DNA of 53,095 nt from the NCBI GenBank assembly GCA_964618065.1, contig CAZTZK010000024.1, forward strand, positions 1 to 53,095, in the 5' to 3' direction. This document shows positions 1 through 6,648 of the stretch, piece after piece. The number at the start of each line of letters is the position of its first letter. The first letter of the stretch is position 1. Position numbers and translations under genes: made by a program. A model generated the notes under the pieces. That model had not been told where the DNA came from. It worked only from the letters and a program-made list of their open reading frames with translations, and ran no database searches. Origin of the DNA: M55B174 sp964618065. GTDB lineage: Bacteria; Patescibacteriota; Minisyncoccia; CAIUEV01; JAHKAQ01.

Positions 1-195
1 CCTACGGATGAGCAGAGAATTTTTTTTAGTAACTTAAGTGAGCTAGGAGTTACGCCTGAGGATATCTACCAGGCGAACAGGGACCCGGAATCTTTATTAA
101 AAGTTGGAAAGAAGATTTGCGGGTTGGAATCTTCTTCTATTTCCATAGAAGAAGATTCGGGGGAGATCAAGATAGGAGATCTCCATTCCTTGTAA
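1..195 (+). CDS. C-terminal fragment of an unknown protein (partial at window start)
   Basis: The reading frame is open from base 1 to the TAA at 193-195, giving 64 residues that end in GDLHSL. The fragment is acidic and contains a stretch reading SNLSELGVTPEDIYQANRDP, which looks like a helical segment, followed by a Ser/Glu/Asp-rich tail. I do not recognise the family and the start lies outside the window. It is followed at once by a rho-independent terminator, which supports this being the true end of a transcribed gene. Codon use is slightly more GC-rich than in the neighbouring genes. Confidence 0.55.
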   Translation, partial: PTDEQRIFFSNLSELGVTPEDIYQANRDPESLLKVGKKICGLESSSISIEEDSGEIKIGDLHSL

Positions 196-211
196 TATAA
201 ATTTTATAATT

Positions 212-248
212 AAAGCTCTTTTATCAATTTCTGGTAAAAGAGCTTTTT
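212..248 (+). terminator. Rho-independent terminator after the partial gene
   Basis: A perfect 12-bp inverted repeat (AAAGCTCTTTTA at 212-223 and TAAAAGAGCTTT at 235-246) encloses an 11-nt loop and runs into a T tract. It lies 17 bp after the stop codon of the upstream partial gene. Confidence 0.8.
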
Positions 249-265
249 AAATATCGGCTAATCTC

Positions 266-296
266 TTTACATTTTTAAAGAATATATTATTATAAA
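266..296 (+). promoter_or_regulatory. Probable sigma-70-type promoter of hsp20
   Basis: TTTACA at 266-271 fits a -35 element. An AT-rich stretch at 288-296 offers TATTAT (16-bp spacer) or TATAAA (19-bp spacer) as the -10 element. Transcription would start close to 300-304, at the left edge of the CIRCE operator. That placement is typical of HrcA-repressed promoters. Confidence 0.5.
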
Positions 297-303
297 AGTA
301 GAA

Positions 304-330
304 TTGGCACTCTTTAGTCGCGAGTGCTAA
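304..330 (+). promoter_or_regulatory. CIRCE operator (HrcA-binding inverted repeat)
   Basis: TTGGCACTC (304-312), a 9-nt spacer, and GAGTGCTAA (322-330) match the CIRCE consensus TTAGCACTC-N9-GAGTGCTAA with a single mismatch in the left arm. CIRCE is the operator of the heat-shock repressor HrcA. The element lies 32 bp upstream of the Hsp20 start codon. The small heat-shock gene is therefore inferred to belong to an HrcA regulon. hrcA itself is not in the window. Confidence 0.9.
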
Positions 331-361
331 AATAAAGAATAATTAATAAAACAAAAAAACC

Positions 362-829
362 ATGGAAAAAATTATTAAAAGAAAAAATGAAGAAAAAAGT
401 CCAACAATCTATCCTTTAAGGGATGCTATTGGCAGGCTTTTTGATGAAAGCGTCTGGCACCCCTTTAGAGACATAGCACCTTATGAAGGTGGTTGGAATT
501 TAGATTTTCCTAAATTAGATATTAAAGAAAATAAAAATTCAGTTAAGGTAACCGCTGATGTTCCAGGTATTGACCCAGAGAATATTAATATTGAGGCAGA
601 AGATGACTATTTAGTTATCAGTGGGACACAAGAGAGGGAGGAAAAGGAAGAAGAGGAGAATATTTATAGAGAAGAGAGAAGTTATGGTGAATTTAGAAGA
701 GAAATTCTTCTTCCGGCATCAGTAGATCCTGATCAGATAAAAGCTAAAATGAAAGATGGAGTTTTAAAAATTGACCTTCCTAAGACTGAGAAATTAAAGT
801 CTAAAAAAGTAAAGATTGAAAAAGAATAA
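362..829 (+). CDS. Hsp20 / alpha-crystallin small heat-shock protein
   Basis: This is an ATP-independent holdase chaperone of 155 residues that binds unfolding proteins in the cytoplasm. The alpha-crystallin domain spans roughly residues 45-145. It shows the conserved core KVTADVPGIDPENINIE near its start and the family signature MKDGVLKIDLPK near its end. A V-K-I tripeptide close to the C terminus resembles the IXI motif used for oligomer assembly. Length is normal for bacterial Hsp20. The ATG at 362 has no Shine-Dalgarno sequence. The gene is a single transcription unit bounded by a terminator on each side and carries a CIRCE operator in its promoter, so heat-shock control by HrcA is likely. 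Confidence 0.95.
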   Translation: MEKIIKRKNEEKSPTIYPLRDAIGRLFDESVWHPFRDIAPYEGGWNLDFPKLDIKENKNSVKVTADVPGIDPENINIEAEDDYLVISGTQEREEKEEEENIYREERSYGEFRREILLPASVDPDQIKAKMKDGVLKIDLPKTEKLKSKKVKIEKE

Positions 830-836
830 GATTTTT

Positions 837-876
837 AAGAAAAGTGGGTTTTTAAACCCACTTTTCTTGTTTTTTC
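837..876 (+). terminator. Strong rho-independent terminator after hsp20
   Basis: A perfect 15-bp inverted repeat (837-851 and 854-868, core GTGGGTTT / AAACCCAC) is followed by a T-rich run. It begins 8 bp after the hsp20 stop codon. Confidence 0.9.
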
Positions 877-948
877 TCTCCGCTATTGCTTTTTTTAGAA
901 TAAGAGTCAAAATAGAAATTAGTTTTAAAATAATTGATTAAAATATTT

Positions 949-1980
949 ATGAAATTCAACGCTAATGTTTCTTTTTTCTTATTACTTCTAATCATTGCTG
1001 GAATAGGCTCTTATTTTATCTTCAAGCCTTTTTTGATGGCCATTTTAATGGCAGTCATAGTTTATTTGTTTTTTAGAGGCTGGAATGAATCAATAAAAAG
1101 AGCGCTGGGTGGGCATAAATCCTTAGCTGCCTTACTAAGCTGTCTGATAGTTTTTTTATTTTTTGTTGTTCCTTTAGTAGCAATTACAGTTTTAGTTGTA
1201 ATTGAAGCGGGCCAGTTTTACAAAGTTCTTCAAAGTAGTGACATTCACTCTAAGTTTGATACTGTGACCAATACTTTTTTGGCCTGGCAGTTTTTAGAAG
1301 ATTTTCACTTGAAATCCTTTTTTCAATCAGAAACTTTTTTCAGTTACTTGGAGAATATTGGAAATTTTTTCTTAAGAGCGCTTAGGAGTACTTATCAAAA
1401 TGCTAGTCATTTTTTCTTTGGAATTTTTGTAATGTTTTTCTCTCTTTACTATTTTTTCAAAGATGGAAAAGCTATTTTGAAAAAAATGATTAGTTTAAGT
1501 CCCTTAGAAGCCAGGGAAGACAGGATTCTTTTAAAAAGATTTGCCACTATTTGCAAAGCGACTCTTAAGGGATCTTTATTAGTTGCCATTATTCAAGGAT
1601 TTTTAGTGGGTTTACTTCTTTGGGCAACGGGAGTTTTCTCACCAGTTTTTCTAGGGTTAATAACTATTCCTTTTTGTTTCATTCCTTTTTTTGGGACCGG
1701 TATTATTTGGATACCGGCAGGTTTAATTATGTTAGCTTTAGGAAATATTTGGCAGGGTATTACTATTTTAGTTCTTGGGGCCGTAGTAATTAGTCCAGTT
1801 GATAATATTTTAAAACCTCGTTTAATCGGTAATCAATCTAGTTTACATCCTTTACTGGTTTTCTTTTCTACCTTGGGTGGTATTGCCGCTTTTGGTATTG
1901 CCGGTTTTATAATAGGTCCGGTAATTGTCGCTTTGTTTTTGTCTCTTTTGGAAACTTACAAAATTAAGTTTAATTCTTAG
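949..1980 (+). CDS. AI-2E / PerM family multi-pass membrane protein
   Basis: This is a polytopic inner-membrane protein of about 343 residues. Hydrophobic segments lie near the N terminus (two close together), in the middle, and in a cluster of four or more in the last 150 residues. The C-terminal part, with GLITIPFCFIPFFGTGIIW and the later segment containing SPVDNILKPRLIG, carries the recognised signature of the AI-2E transporter (formerly UPF0118, PerM) family. Members have been tied to autoinducer-2 export and Na+/H+ exchange, so the substrate cannot be given here. An in-frame TTG at 934 would add five residues. ATG 949 is preferred because TTG is rare among the starts here. No Shine-Dalgarno is seen. 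The gene ends at a bidirectional terminator facing a convergent gene. Confidence 0.88.
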   Translation: MKFNANVSFFLLLLIIAGIGSYFIFKPFLMAILMAVIVYLFFRGWNESIKRALGGHKSLAALLSCLIVFLFFVVPLVAITVLVVIEAGQFYKVLQSSDIHSKFDTVTNTFLAWQFLEDFHLKSFFQSETFFSYLENIGNFFLRALRSTYQNASHFFFGIFVMFFSLYYFFKDGKAILKKMISLSPLEAREDRILLKRFATICKATLKGSLLVAIIQGFLVGLLLWATGVFSPVFLGLITIPFCFIPFFGTGIIWIPAGLIMLALGNIWQGITILVLGAVVISPVDNILKPRLIGNQSSLHPLLVFFSTLGGIAAFGIAGFIIGPVIVALFLSLLETYKIKFNS

Positions 1981-1993
1981 TCCTTAAAATAAA

Positions 1994-2042
1994 AAAAGAC
2001 TTCCGTTTTGACCAAGTTTGTTAACTTGAACGGAAGTCTTTT
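1994..2042. terminator. Bidirectional terminator between convergent genes
   Basis: AAAAGACTTCCGTT and its complement AACGGAAGTCTTTT form the outer stem, and CAAGTT (2013-2018) with AACTTG (2023-2028) forms an inner stem. Both ends carry A/T runs, so the hairpin can serve the plus-strand AI-2E gene and the minus-strand secreted-protein gene. Confidence 0.8.
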
Positions 2043-2045
2043 AGT

Positions 2046-2375
2046 TTATGGTTTCTGTTGTAGCCAGCTTGGTGGCATTATTATCTGCCGAGCTGGATTT
2101 GGGGATCTCCCGTTGAGTATTAAATCTTCAGTGTTTACTCCGAAGATCATCCCTCCACCAGCGTTCCCCCCGAAAGGTTTTCCAAAAGGTCTGCTACCGG
2201 TAAGTATCTGATCTTCAATATTTCCTCCGAAGATCATCCCTCCACCAACGTTTCCCCCGAAAGGACTACTGAAAGATCCTCCGAAAGGATCTAAGCCATA
2301 AGCATTTCCGGCCGCTATTATTATTATGAATCCAACAACCTTAAGCATTCCTATAAGCATTCCTATCTTTTTCAT
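2046..2375 (-). CDS. Small secreted Gly/Phe-rich repeat protein, unknown family
   Basis: This 109-residue protein has an N-terminal signal peptide (basic MKK, then a hydrophobic run, with a likely cleavage near AGNAYG at about residue 26). The mature part contains two tandem copies of a unit of about 28 residues: PFGGNVGGGMIFGGNIEDQI and PFGGNAGGGMIFGVNTEDLI, each followed by L-[TN]-G-[SR]. The DNA of the two copies is also nearly identical, indicating a recent internal duplication. A strong AAGGAGG ribosome site sits 7 bp before ATG 2373-2375. That is rare in this window and supports the gene being real. It lies 41 bp after the glycine-zipper lipoprotein gene and is probably co-transcribed with it. 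I do not recognise the family. A structural or adhesive surface role is only a guess. Confidence 0.75.
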   Translation of the reverse strand: MKKIGMLIGMLKVVGFIIIIAAGNAYGLDPFGGSFSSPFGGNVGGGMIFGGNIEDQILTGSRPFGKPFGGNAGGGMIFGVNTEDLILNGRSPNPARQIIMPPSWLQQKP

Positions 2376-2416
2376 TTGACTCCTCCTTCTTTTAAAATTA
2401 AGTTTTCGCCCCTTTT

Positions 2417-2860
2417 TTAATATGCATTTGTTATTTTATTGCCAGTGCACACTTCTTTTGTCTCCTCTTGAATAAGTTTACCCTCCTTCCAGTGACGCGT
2501 AGTCACTTTCTTACAATTGGTTTGCTGGTTAACAGGGCCGGGGATGGCTTCAATGGCCTCGCTCTGTTTTTCATTATATATAACCACTCTTTTGTTCTGT
2601 TGAGAGGCCGAAATCACGGCTTCCCGTTCCTGGTCCATTATATTACCAACAGTAGCGCCAACTATAGTGCCAATCGTGGCACCTAACCACATCCCAGCAC
2701 TGTCGTGACCTATCAGTCGTCCGGCAATACCACCTGCTACGGCACCAACACCAGCACCTTGTTGTAACCTGTATCGATGGGGATCATATGCACAGCCCGC
2801 CAACACAGACGCTGTTATCAGTCCAACTATAATCAAAATTCCTATTTTTCTTTTTCTCAT
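2417..2860 (-). CDS. Glycine-zipper lipoprotein (17 kDa surface-antigen-like)
   Basis: This 147-residue lipoprotein has the lipobox VLAGC with the lipidated Cys at residue 23. It is followed by a glycine-zipper segment, about residues 37-75 (GAGVGAVAGGIAGRLIGH, then a second GxxxG-rich helix). This layout is typical of the Rickettsia 17-kDa antigen / Gly-zipper_2TM group, which in diderm bacteria inserts in or lines the outer membrane. The C-terminal 70 residues are a soluble domain ending in KEVCTGNKITNAY with two Cys. A promoter with near-consensus boxes (TTGACT-17-TATCAT) and an AGGAGG ribosome site precede it. Lgt, which would lipidate it, is encoded at 29032. A family usually linked to outer membranes is odd in a cell that otherwise looks monoderm. 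Transfer from a diderm is possible but untested. Confidence 0.85.
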   Translation of the reverse strand: MRKRKIGILIIVGLITASVLAGCAYDPHRYRLQQGAGVGAVAGGIAGRLIGHDSAGMWLGATIGTIVGATVGNIMDQEREAVISASQQNKRVVIYNEKQSEAIEAIPGPVNQQTNCKKVTTRHWKEGKLIQEETKEVCTGNKITNAY

Positions 2861-2909
2861 TTTCCTTCCTCCTATTTTAAAGGTTTTTAAAAGAACTAAC
2901 TAACTTTTA

Positions 2910-2938
2910 ATGATAACACATTTTTATCTAAAAGTCAA
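2910..2938 (-). promoter_or_regulatory. Promoter of the glycine-zipper lipoprotein gene
   Basis: Read on the minus strand, TTGACT (2938-2933), a 17-bp spacer and TATCAT (2915-2910) form a strong sigma-70-type promoter. Transcription would start about 40-45 nt upstream of the ATG at 2860. Confidence 0.75.
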
Positions 2939-3014
2939 GTTAATTTTAGAAGCTAAATTTTGATTCGGAGTTTCAATATTTGATGAAATCTGATTTATTT
3001 TTAAAATAAAAAAC

Positions 3015-3040
3015 CTTGTTCTTGGTAAAATAAGAACAAG
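3015..3040 (-). terminator. Minus-strand terminator hairpin in a divergent intergenic region
   Basis: CTTGTTCTT and AAGAACAAG form a perfect 9-bp stem with an 8-nt loop. On the minus strand it is followed by a GTTTTTTATTTT tail. On the plus strand no T run follows. Since the flanking genes diverge, neither needs a terminator here. Confidence 0.6.
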
Positions 3041-3081
3041 AAGTTGAAGTTTTTGGTGGTTTTTTAGAATTAAAAAATAAA

Positions 3082-3126
3082 CCCCGCTTTGAGAAGTTTT
3101 TTAAACAAAACAAAGCGGGGCTTTTT
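3082..3126. terminator. GC-rich terminator-like hairpin in the divergent intergenic region
   Basis: CCCCGCTTTG (3082-3091) and CAAAGCGGGG (3111-3120) form a perfect 10-bp stem with a 19-nt A/T-rich loop. It has CTTTTT on the plus-strand side and TTTATTTTTT on the minus-strand side, so it could terminate in either direction. Confidence 0.6.
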
Positions 3127-3275
3127 AGGAGGAGAAAATTATGAATTTGCCCAGAGTGCGTCTTCTTATTTCTATAAATTTATAGAAATAAAGTAGAAAA
3201 CAACACTCTGAGCGGAACCAATTAATCACATACCAAACCAGCATTGCATATTTTTTAAAAAAAGTCAATAGCTGA
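3127..3275. ncRNA. Candidate structured RNA or decayed small gene (orientation uncertain)
   Basis: This part of the 527-bp stretch between 2860 and 3388 has no ordinary gene. On the plus strand there is a strong AGGAGGAG site and ATG at 3141, but the frame closes after 14 codons at 3183-3185. A perfect 26-nt palindrome (3166-3191) is nested inside a second stem, CAGAGTG (3152-3158) with CACTCTG (3204-3210). On the minus strand a weak TTGACT box (3268-3263) could start an RNA of about 160 nt running into the hairpin at 3120-3082, with a CTCCTCCT anti-Shine-Dalgarno-like stretch before that terminator. Either a small RNA or a leader/remnant of a deleted gene fits. Confidence 0.35.
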
Positions 3276-3387
3276 CTAAAAATTTATCTAATTTTAAACA
3301 TTTTTCATTTGAAATAATCCGGGGGAAAGTATAAAATGAAAAAACTGAAGTTTATAAATAATTTCTAATTTTAGCTTTTATTTAGCC

Positions 3388-4407
3388 ATGAAATTTTTTA
3401 TTACTATTTTTGTTTTTTTAATAAGCTCTGTTTTTATTTTAGGCTGTAGCCGTAGCCCGAAAGAATCTTCTGATTACCCGGAAGGCACAGTATCTAAAAT
3501 ATTTTCCAAGGGGAATGGAGAAAATATTTTAACGGAAAAAGATCCTAACGAAGCCACCTTAGTTTCTCTCAATAAAATTAGAGAAATTATAGATGATATG
3601 CAATTATTAATTGGAGAAATAAATGAAATAAGTGTAATTATTAGCTCTTATCAAAGTGAAGAAGCGGATATTGCTGAATTATTAAAAAGCTTACAAGAAA
3701 ATTCAGATCAAGGCTTAGAAGAAGAGAATGAAGTAATAGCAGAAGAGGCAGGAGAAGAGGACGGACCGCAAGAGGAAAATGAGGAAAACAAAGAAGAAGA
3801 GAACGAAAACACTCTTGGTGAAACTGAAAAACGCGATAAAATCATACAAGCTATAGAAAAAAGAGTTAAAGCTATTGAAGAATTCGGTAAAGAAATCAAT
3901 GGCTTAAATAATATTAAAGATGATCAAAAGGGTAAAATAATTGATTTACTTATTGAGAAGAAAGAACTCTTAGCAAAAGAAGAGAACAATTTGGCGCAAA
4001 GTGATCCTGAAGATTTTTCTCAAATTGCTCAGAATATTTCCGATTTAAAAATTTTGGGAGGAGAATTACCTCGTTTTCAGGAGTTAAGTTTAGCTTATCG
4101 GGGGAATTTTTTAATTGAAGGTGAGTTAAATTCTGTTTTTTTAGAAGCTGAAGAAAAAATTGATAATTTTAAAGATAAAGGAGCTGATGTTTCTCAGGCG
4201 GAATTAATTTTGGCTAAAGCACGTCAGGCTTCAATAAACACTAGAAAAATTTTTAGCGACATTCAGTTTTTACTTGAAAAAATTGAATTTTCTAAAGATC
4301 CGGGAGCCAACGAAGTTGTTTCCAGTAGAATTGTAGAATCTTTGGCTTCCGCTGGAGAAAATTTAGGAATAGTAAGGGAAGCTCTCTTTTCTTTAAGCGC
4401 ATTTTAG
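3388..4407 (+). CDS. Acidic coiled-coil lipoprotein, unknown family
   Basis: This 339-residue protein has a signal peptide ending in the lipobox ILGC, with the lipidated Cys at residue 20. It is therefore expected on the outer face of the cytoplasmic membrane. About residues 105-155 form a very Glu-rich low-complexity linker. The regions on either side are predicted to be long helices with heptad-like spacing (for example IRELIDDM-type and IEEFGKEINGL-type repeats), suggesting an extended coiled coil. No catalytic motif is visible and I do not recognise the family. The gene lies upstream of rplS and has no Shine-Dalgarno. A weak promoter (TTGAAA 3309-3314, TATAAA 3330-3335, 15-bp spacer) lies upstream. 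Confidence 0.75.
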   Translation: MKFFITIFVFLISSVFILGCSRSPKESSDYPEGTVSKIFSKGNGENILTEKDPNEATLVSLNKIREIIDDMQLLIGEINEISVIISSYQSEEADIAELLKSLQENSDQGLEEENEVIAEEAGEEDGPQEENEENKEEENENTLGETEKRDKIIQAIEKRVKAIEEFGKEINGLNNIKDDQKGKIIDLLIEKKELLAKEENNLAQSDPEDFSQIAQNISDLKILGGELPRFQELSLAYRGNFLIEGELNSVFLEAEEKIDNFKDKGADVSQAELILAKARQASINTRKIFSDIQFLLEKIEFSKDPGANEVVSSRIVESLASAGENLGIVREALFSLSAF

Positions 4408-4468
4408 CTTGACTCCCTAATTCTATCATATAAGATAGCTAAATAGATTATTATTATTTTTCAATTAA

Positions 4469-4828
4469 ATGGATAGAGTAAAAAAAGAAATTCGCCCCGG
4501 AGATCAAGTAAGAGTAGAACGTAGAGTTATTGAAGGAGAGAAAGAGAGAATTCAAATAATAGAAGGGATAGTTATTGCAAGAAAACATGGAAATGAACCT
4601 GGAGCAACTATTACTGTTAGAAAAATTGCTAGTGGGGTAGGAGTAGAATTTGTTTTTCCCCTTAAGTCTCCTCAAATTAAGAAGATAGAAATTGTTAAAA
4701 ACTCTAAAGTAAACCGAGCAAAGCTTTATTATCTTAGGAAAAGATTCGGCAAAGCTAGCCGTATGAAAGAGAGCAAAAATGTTTCTTCTTCAAAAATTTC
4801 TAAAAAAAATCAAACCGAAAAAAAATAA
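4469..4828 (+). CDS. rplS: Large ribosomal subunit protein bL19
   Basis: This 119-residue protein matches bL19, which sits at the 30S/50S interface and contacts 16S rRNA. The N-terminal half shows the family features IRPGDQVRVERRVIEGEKER and GIVIARKHG, and the C-terminal half ends in the typical AKLYYLRKRFGKASRMKE. A short Lys/Ser-rich tail of about 18 residues follows the usual end of the family. The ATG at 4469 has no Shine-Dalgarno, like the other ribosomal genes here. It is followed 5 bp later by tRNA-Leu, and the two are probably transcribed together. Confidence 0.97.
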   Translation: MDRVKKEIRPGDQVRVERRVIEGEKERIQIIEGIVIARKHGNEPGATITVRKIASGVGVEFVFPLKSPQIKKIEIVKNSKVNRAKLYYLRKRFGKASRMKESKNVSSSKISKKNQTEKK

Positions 4829-4833
4829 TTTCT

Positions 4834-4919
4834 GCCGTAGTGCTGGAATTTGGTAGACAGGCTAGCTTGAGGGGCTAGTGTCTTTTTTAGACGTGAGGGT
4901 TCAAGTCCCTCCTACGGCA
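4834..4919 (+). tRNA. tRNA-Leu (GAG anticodon)
   Basis: A class II tRNA of 86 nt. The acceptor stem GCCGTAG pairs with CTACGGC, followed by discriminator A. The anticodon arm CTAGC-TTGAGGG-GCTAG presents GAG. A variable arm (TGTCTTTTTTAGACG) and the T arm GAGGGTTCAAGTCCCTC are present. The 3' CCA is not encoded (CTA follows the discriminator), so a CCA-adding enzyme is needed. Confidence 0.95.
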
Positions 4920-5085
4920 CTAAAATTAACTTTATAGCAAAAAATGAATTAAGTTTAAGATTGTATTCCTGCTATTTTAATCTATTCCCCTTTAAAATAA
5001 TTTATTGTGCTTTTTAGACAAATATTTTTTTTGTTTTTTCTAAATATTTTTTTATCGCTAATATATTTTGTTATTTTTGATTAGT

Positions 5086-5114
5086 TTGGGAAATAAATAC
5101 AAGTTTGGTAGAAT
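5086..5114 (+). promoter_or_regulatory. Possible promoter of the polysaccharide gene run
   Basis: TTGGGA (5086-5091), a 17-bp spacer and TAGAAT (5109-5114) lie 20 bp before the O-antigen ligase-like start codon. The -10 box is good and the -35 box is moderate. Confidence 0.4.
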
Positions 5115-5133
5115 AAAGATATTAATTTAAAAA

Positions 5134-6612
5134 ATGCGTAAAATTTTTCCCTATCTACTTTCAATCTTTATAATTTTTGATTTTATTCTAGCGGGTGTAT
5201 TAGGTTGGTTTGGAAATTTTCCTCTAAGCTTTTTATATTTAGGAGTAATTTTTACTCTTTTTATTTTTAATCCTTGCTGGGGCATAATTATTTTAATAGC
5301 CAGTCAAGTTTTGGATACTATTTCTATTTTTGAAATTAGGCTCTATCAATGGGCGGCGGTTTTTTTAATTTTAGCTTTGATTATAAAAGCCTTTTCTGCT
5401 TGGGAAAAATCGCTTAAAGCTTTACTGACTTTTTTCAAAAAAAACTATTTTTTTACTGTTTGTTTGCTTCTTCTTATTCTCGCTAGCTTGTTGGGCTTGC
5501 TTAATTCAAATATTTTTTATTATTCTTTGAAGCAAACAATCGTTTTGGTAAGCTTAATTTCGATCTCTTTTTTAGTTTTTTGGTGGGCCAAGAAAAAGAA
5601 AAGAGGAAGAAAGCAAGTTATTTTAGCTTTTGTTTTATCTTCTATCCCAGTTTCTCTTTTTTCTATTTATCAAAATATAGCTTATGAAAAAGGATGGGAG
5701 AGTTTTACAACAATGGCAGCGAGACCCAATGCTTTTTTCTATGAACCGGATTGGCTAGGTATGTATCTAGTCCTTGTTTTGGTCTTATTAGTCGCTCAAG
5801 CGGTAAAAGAAAAGGATAAAAAAATTAATTTTGGAATTTGGCTTCTCGTACTTTTGAATGTTATTACTCTTATTATTTCAGTTGCCAGGGCCAGTTGGTT
5901 GGCTGCTATTGCCGGAGGATTAATTTTTATCGGTTGGGGGATTTTAGCTTTTCTTCTAAAGAAAATAAAACGAAAAGAATTCCTAAAAGTATTAGTTGTT
6001 TTTACAAATTATTTAATAACATTTGTTGTTGCTCTAATTTTAGTTGGAAGCTTTAAATTGACACGTTTTGATCTAAAAGATCGTTTCCAAAGTATTTATA
6101 AAGGGGAGCATATTATTACAATCGCTCAAAGGGATGATCCTTATGAGAAAGTAAAAATAAACTTGGAAGAAATTAAAAATTATGAACAAAAAGGCTATCA
6201 AATTTACGAAGAGAAAGTCTCAGATGAAAATATTGAGTCACGTTTTGAATCGTATTCTTCTAATTGGGAAATGGTAAAAGAGCACTGGTTGCTAGGACAA
6301 GGACAGGGGGCTACTTTAATTAAACGTAATTTTATTCATAATGCTAATAATATTTTTTATGAATGGTGGATTGCAGGAGGAGTCTTAGGCTTGATCTCCT
6401 TCGTATTTTTGTTAGGGGGAATTTTAAAAGGTCCTTTCTTTAATTATTGGCGTGTTCAAAATCCCTCTTTTAATTTTTTTCTTAATCAAGCTATTTTGCT
6501 TGGAGGAATTTCAGGAATTATAATTACTAATTTATTTAATTCCGGCATATTTTTTGCACCTCTCTGGATTTTTTTAGGGATTGCCTATAGCCTAAGAGAT
6601 CAAAAGAAATAA
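5134..6612 (+). CDS. O-antigen ligase / polymerase-like (Wzy/WaaL) membrane protein
   Basis: This 492-residue protein has about 10-12 hydrophobic helices and a large extracytoplasmic loop at about residues 305-395. This is the topology of the Wzy_C (O-antigen ligase/polymerase) superfamily. The segment with FFYEPDWLGMYLVLVL near residue 205 and the late WLLGQGQGATLIKRNFIHNANNIFYEWWIAGG match the family's conserved Arg/His-containing loop region (in particular the FIHNANN-type motif). The protein is expected to polymerise or transfer lipid-linked glycans at the outer face of the membrane. It heads a run of glycosyltransferases plus an LCP-type ligase, consistent with building a surface polysaccharide. 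Substrate is unknown. Confidence 0.82.
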   Translation: MRKIFPYLLSIFIIFDFILAGVLGWFGNFPLSFLYLGVIFTLFIFNPCWGIIILIASQVLDTISIFEIRLYQWAAVFLILALIIKAFSAWEKSLKALLTFFKKNYFFTVCLLLLILASLLGLLNSNIFYYSLKQTIVLVSLISISFLVFWWAKKKKRGRKQVILAFVLSSIPVSLFSIYQNIAYEKGWESFTTMAARPNAFFYEPDWLGMYLVLVLVLLVAQAVKEKDKKINFGIWLLVLLNVITLIISVARASWLAAIAGGLIFIGWGILAFLLKKIKRKEFLKVLVVFTNYLITFVVALILVGSFKLTRFDLKDRFQSIYKGEHIITIAQRDDPYEKVKINLEEIKNYEQKGYQIYEEKVSDENIESRFESYSSNWEMVKEHWLLGQGQGATLIKRNFIHNANNIFYEWWIAGGVLGLISFVFLLGGILKGPFFNYWRVQNPSFNFFLNQAILLGGISGIIITNLFNSGIFFAPLWIFLGIAYSLRDQKK

Positions 6613-6648
6613 AAAAGAAAAAAAGTTTTTCTAAATTAAATAAAAAAA

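Noticed and set aside
934..948. TTG start for the AI-2E family gene
   Set aside because: It adds only five residues with no ribosome site. ATG 949 is simpler.
2008..2211. Plus-strand frame of 67 codons
   Set aside because: It lies antisense to the secreted Gly/Phe-rich gene, begins inside the terminator hairpin and has no ribosome site.
3335..3367. Ten-codon frame with GGGGGAAAG upstream, before the coiled-coil lipoprotein gene
   Set aside because: Too short, and the purine run is better explained as part of a promoter spacer.
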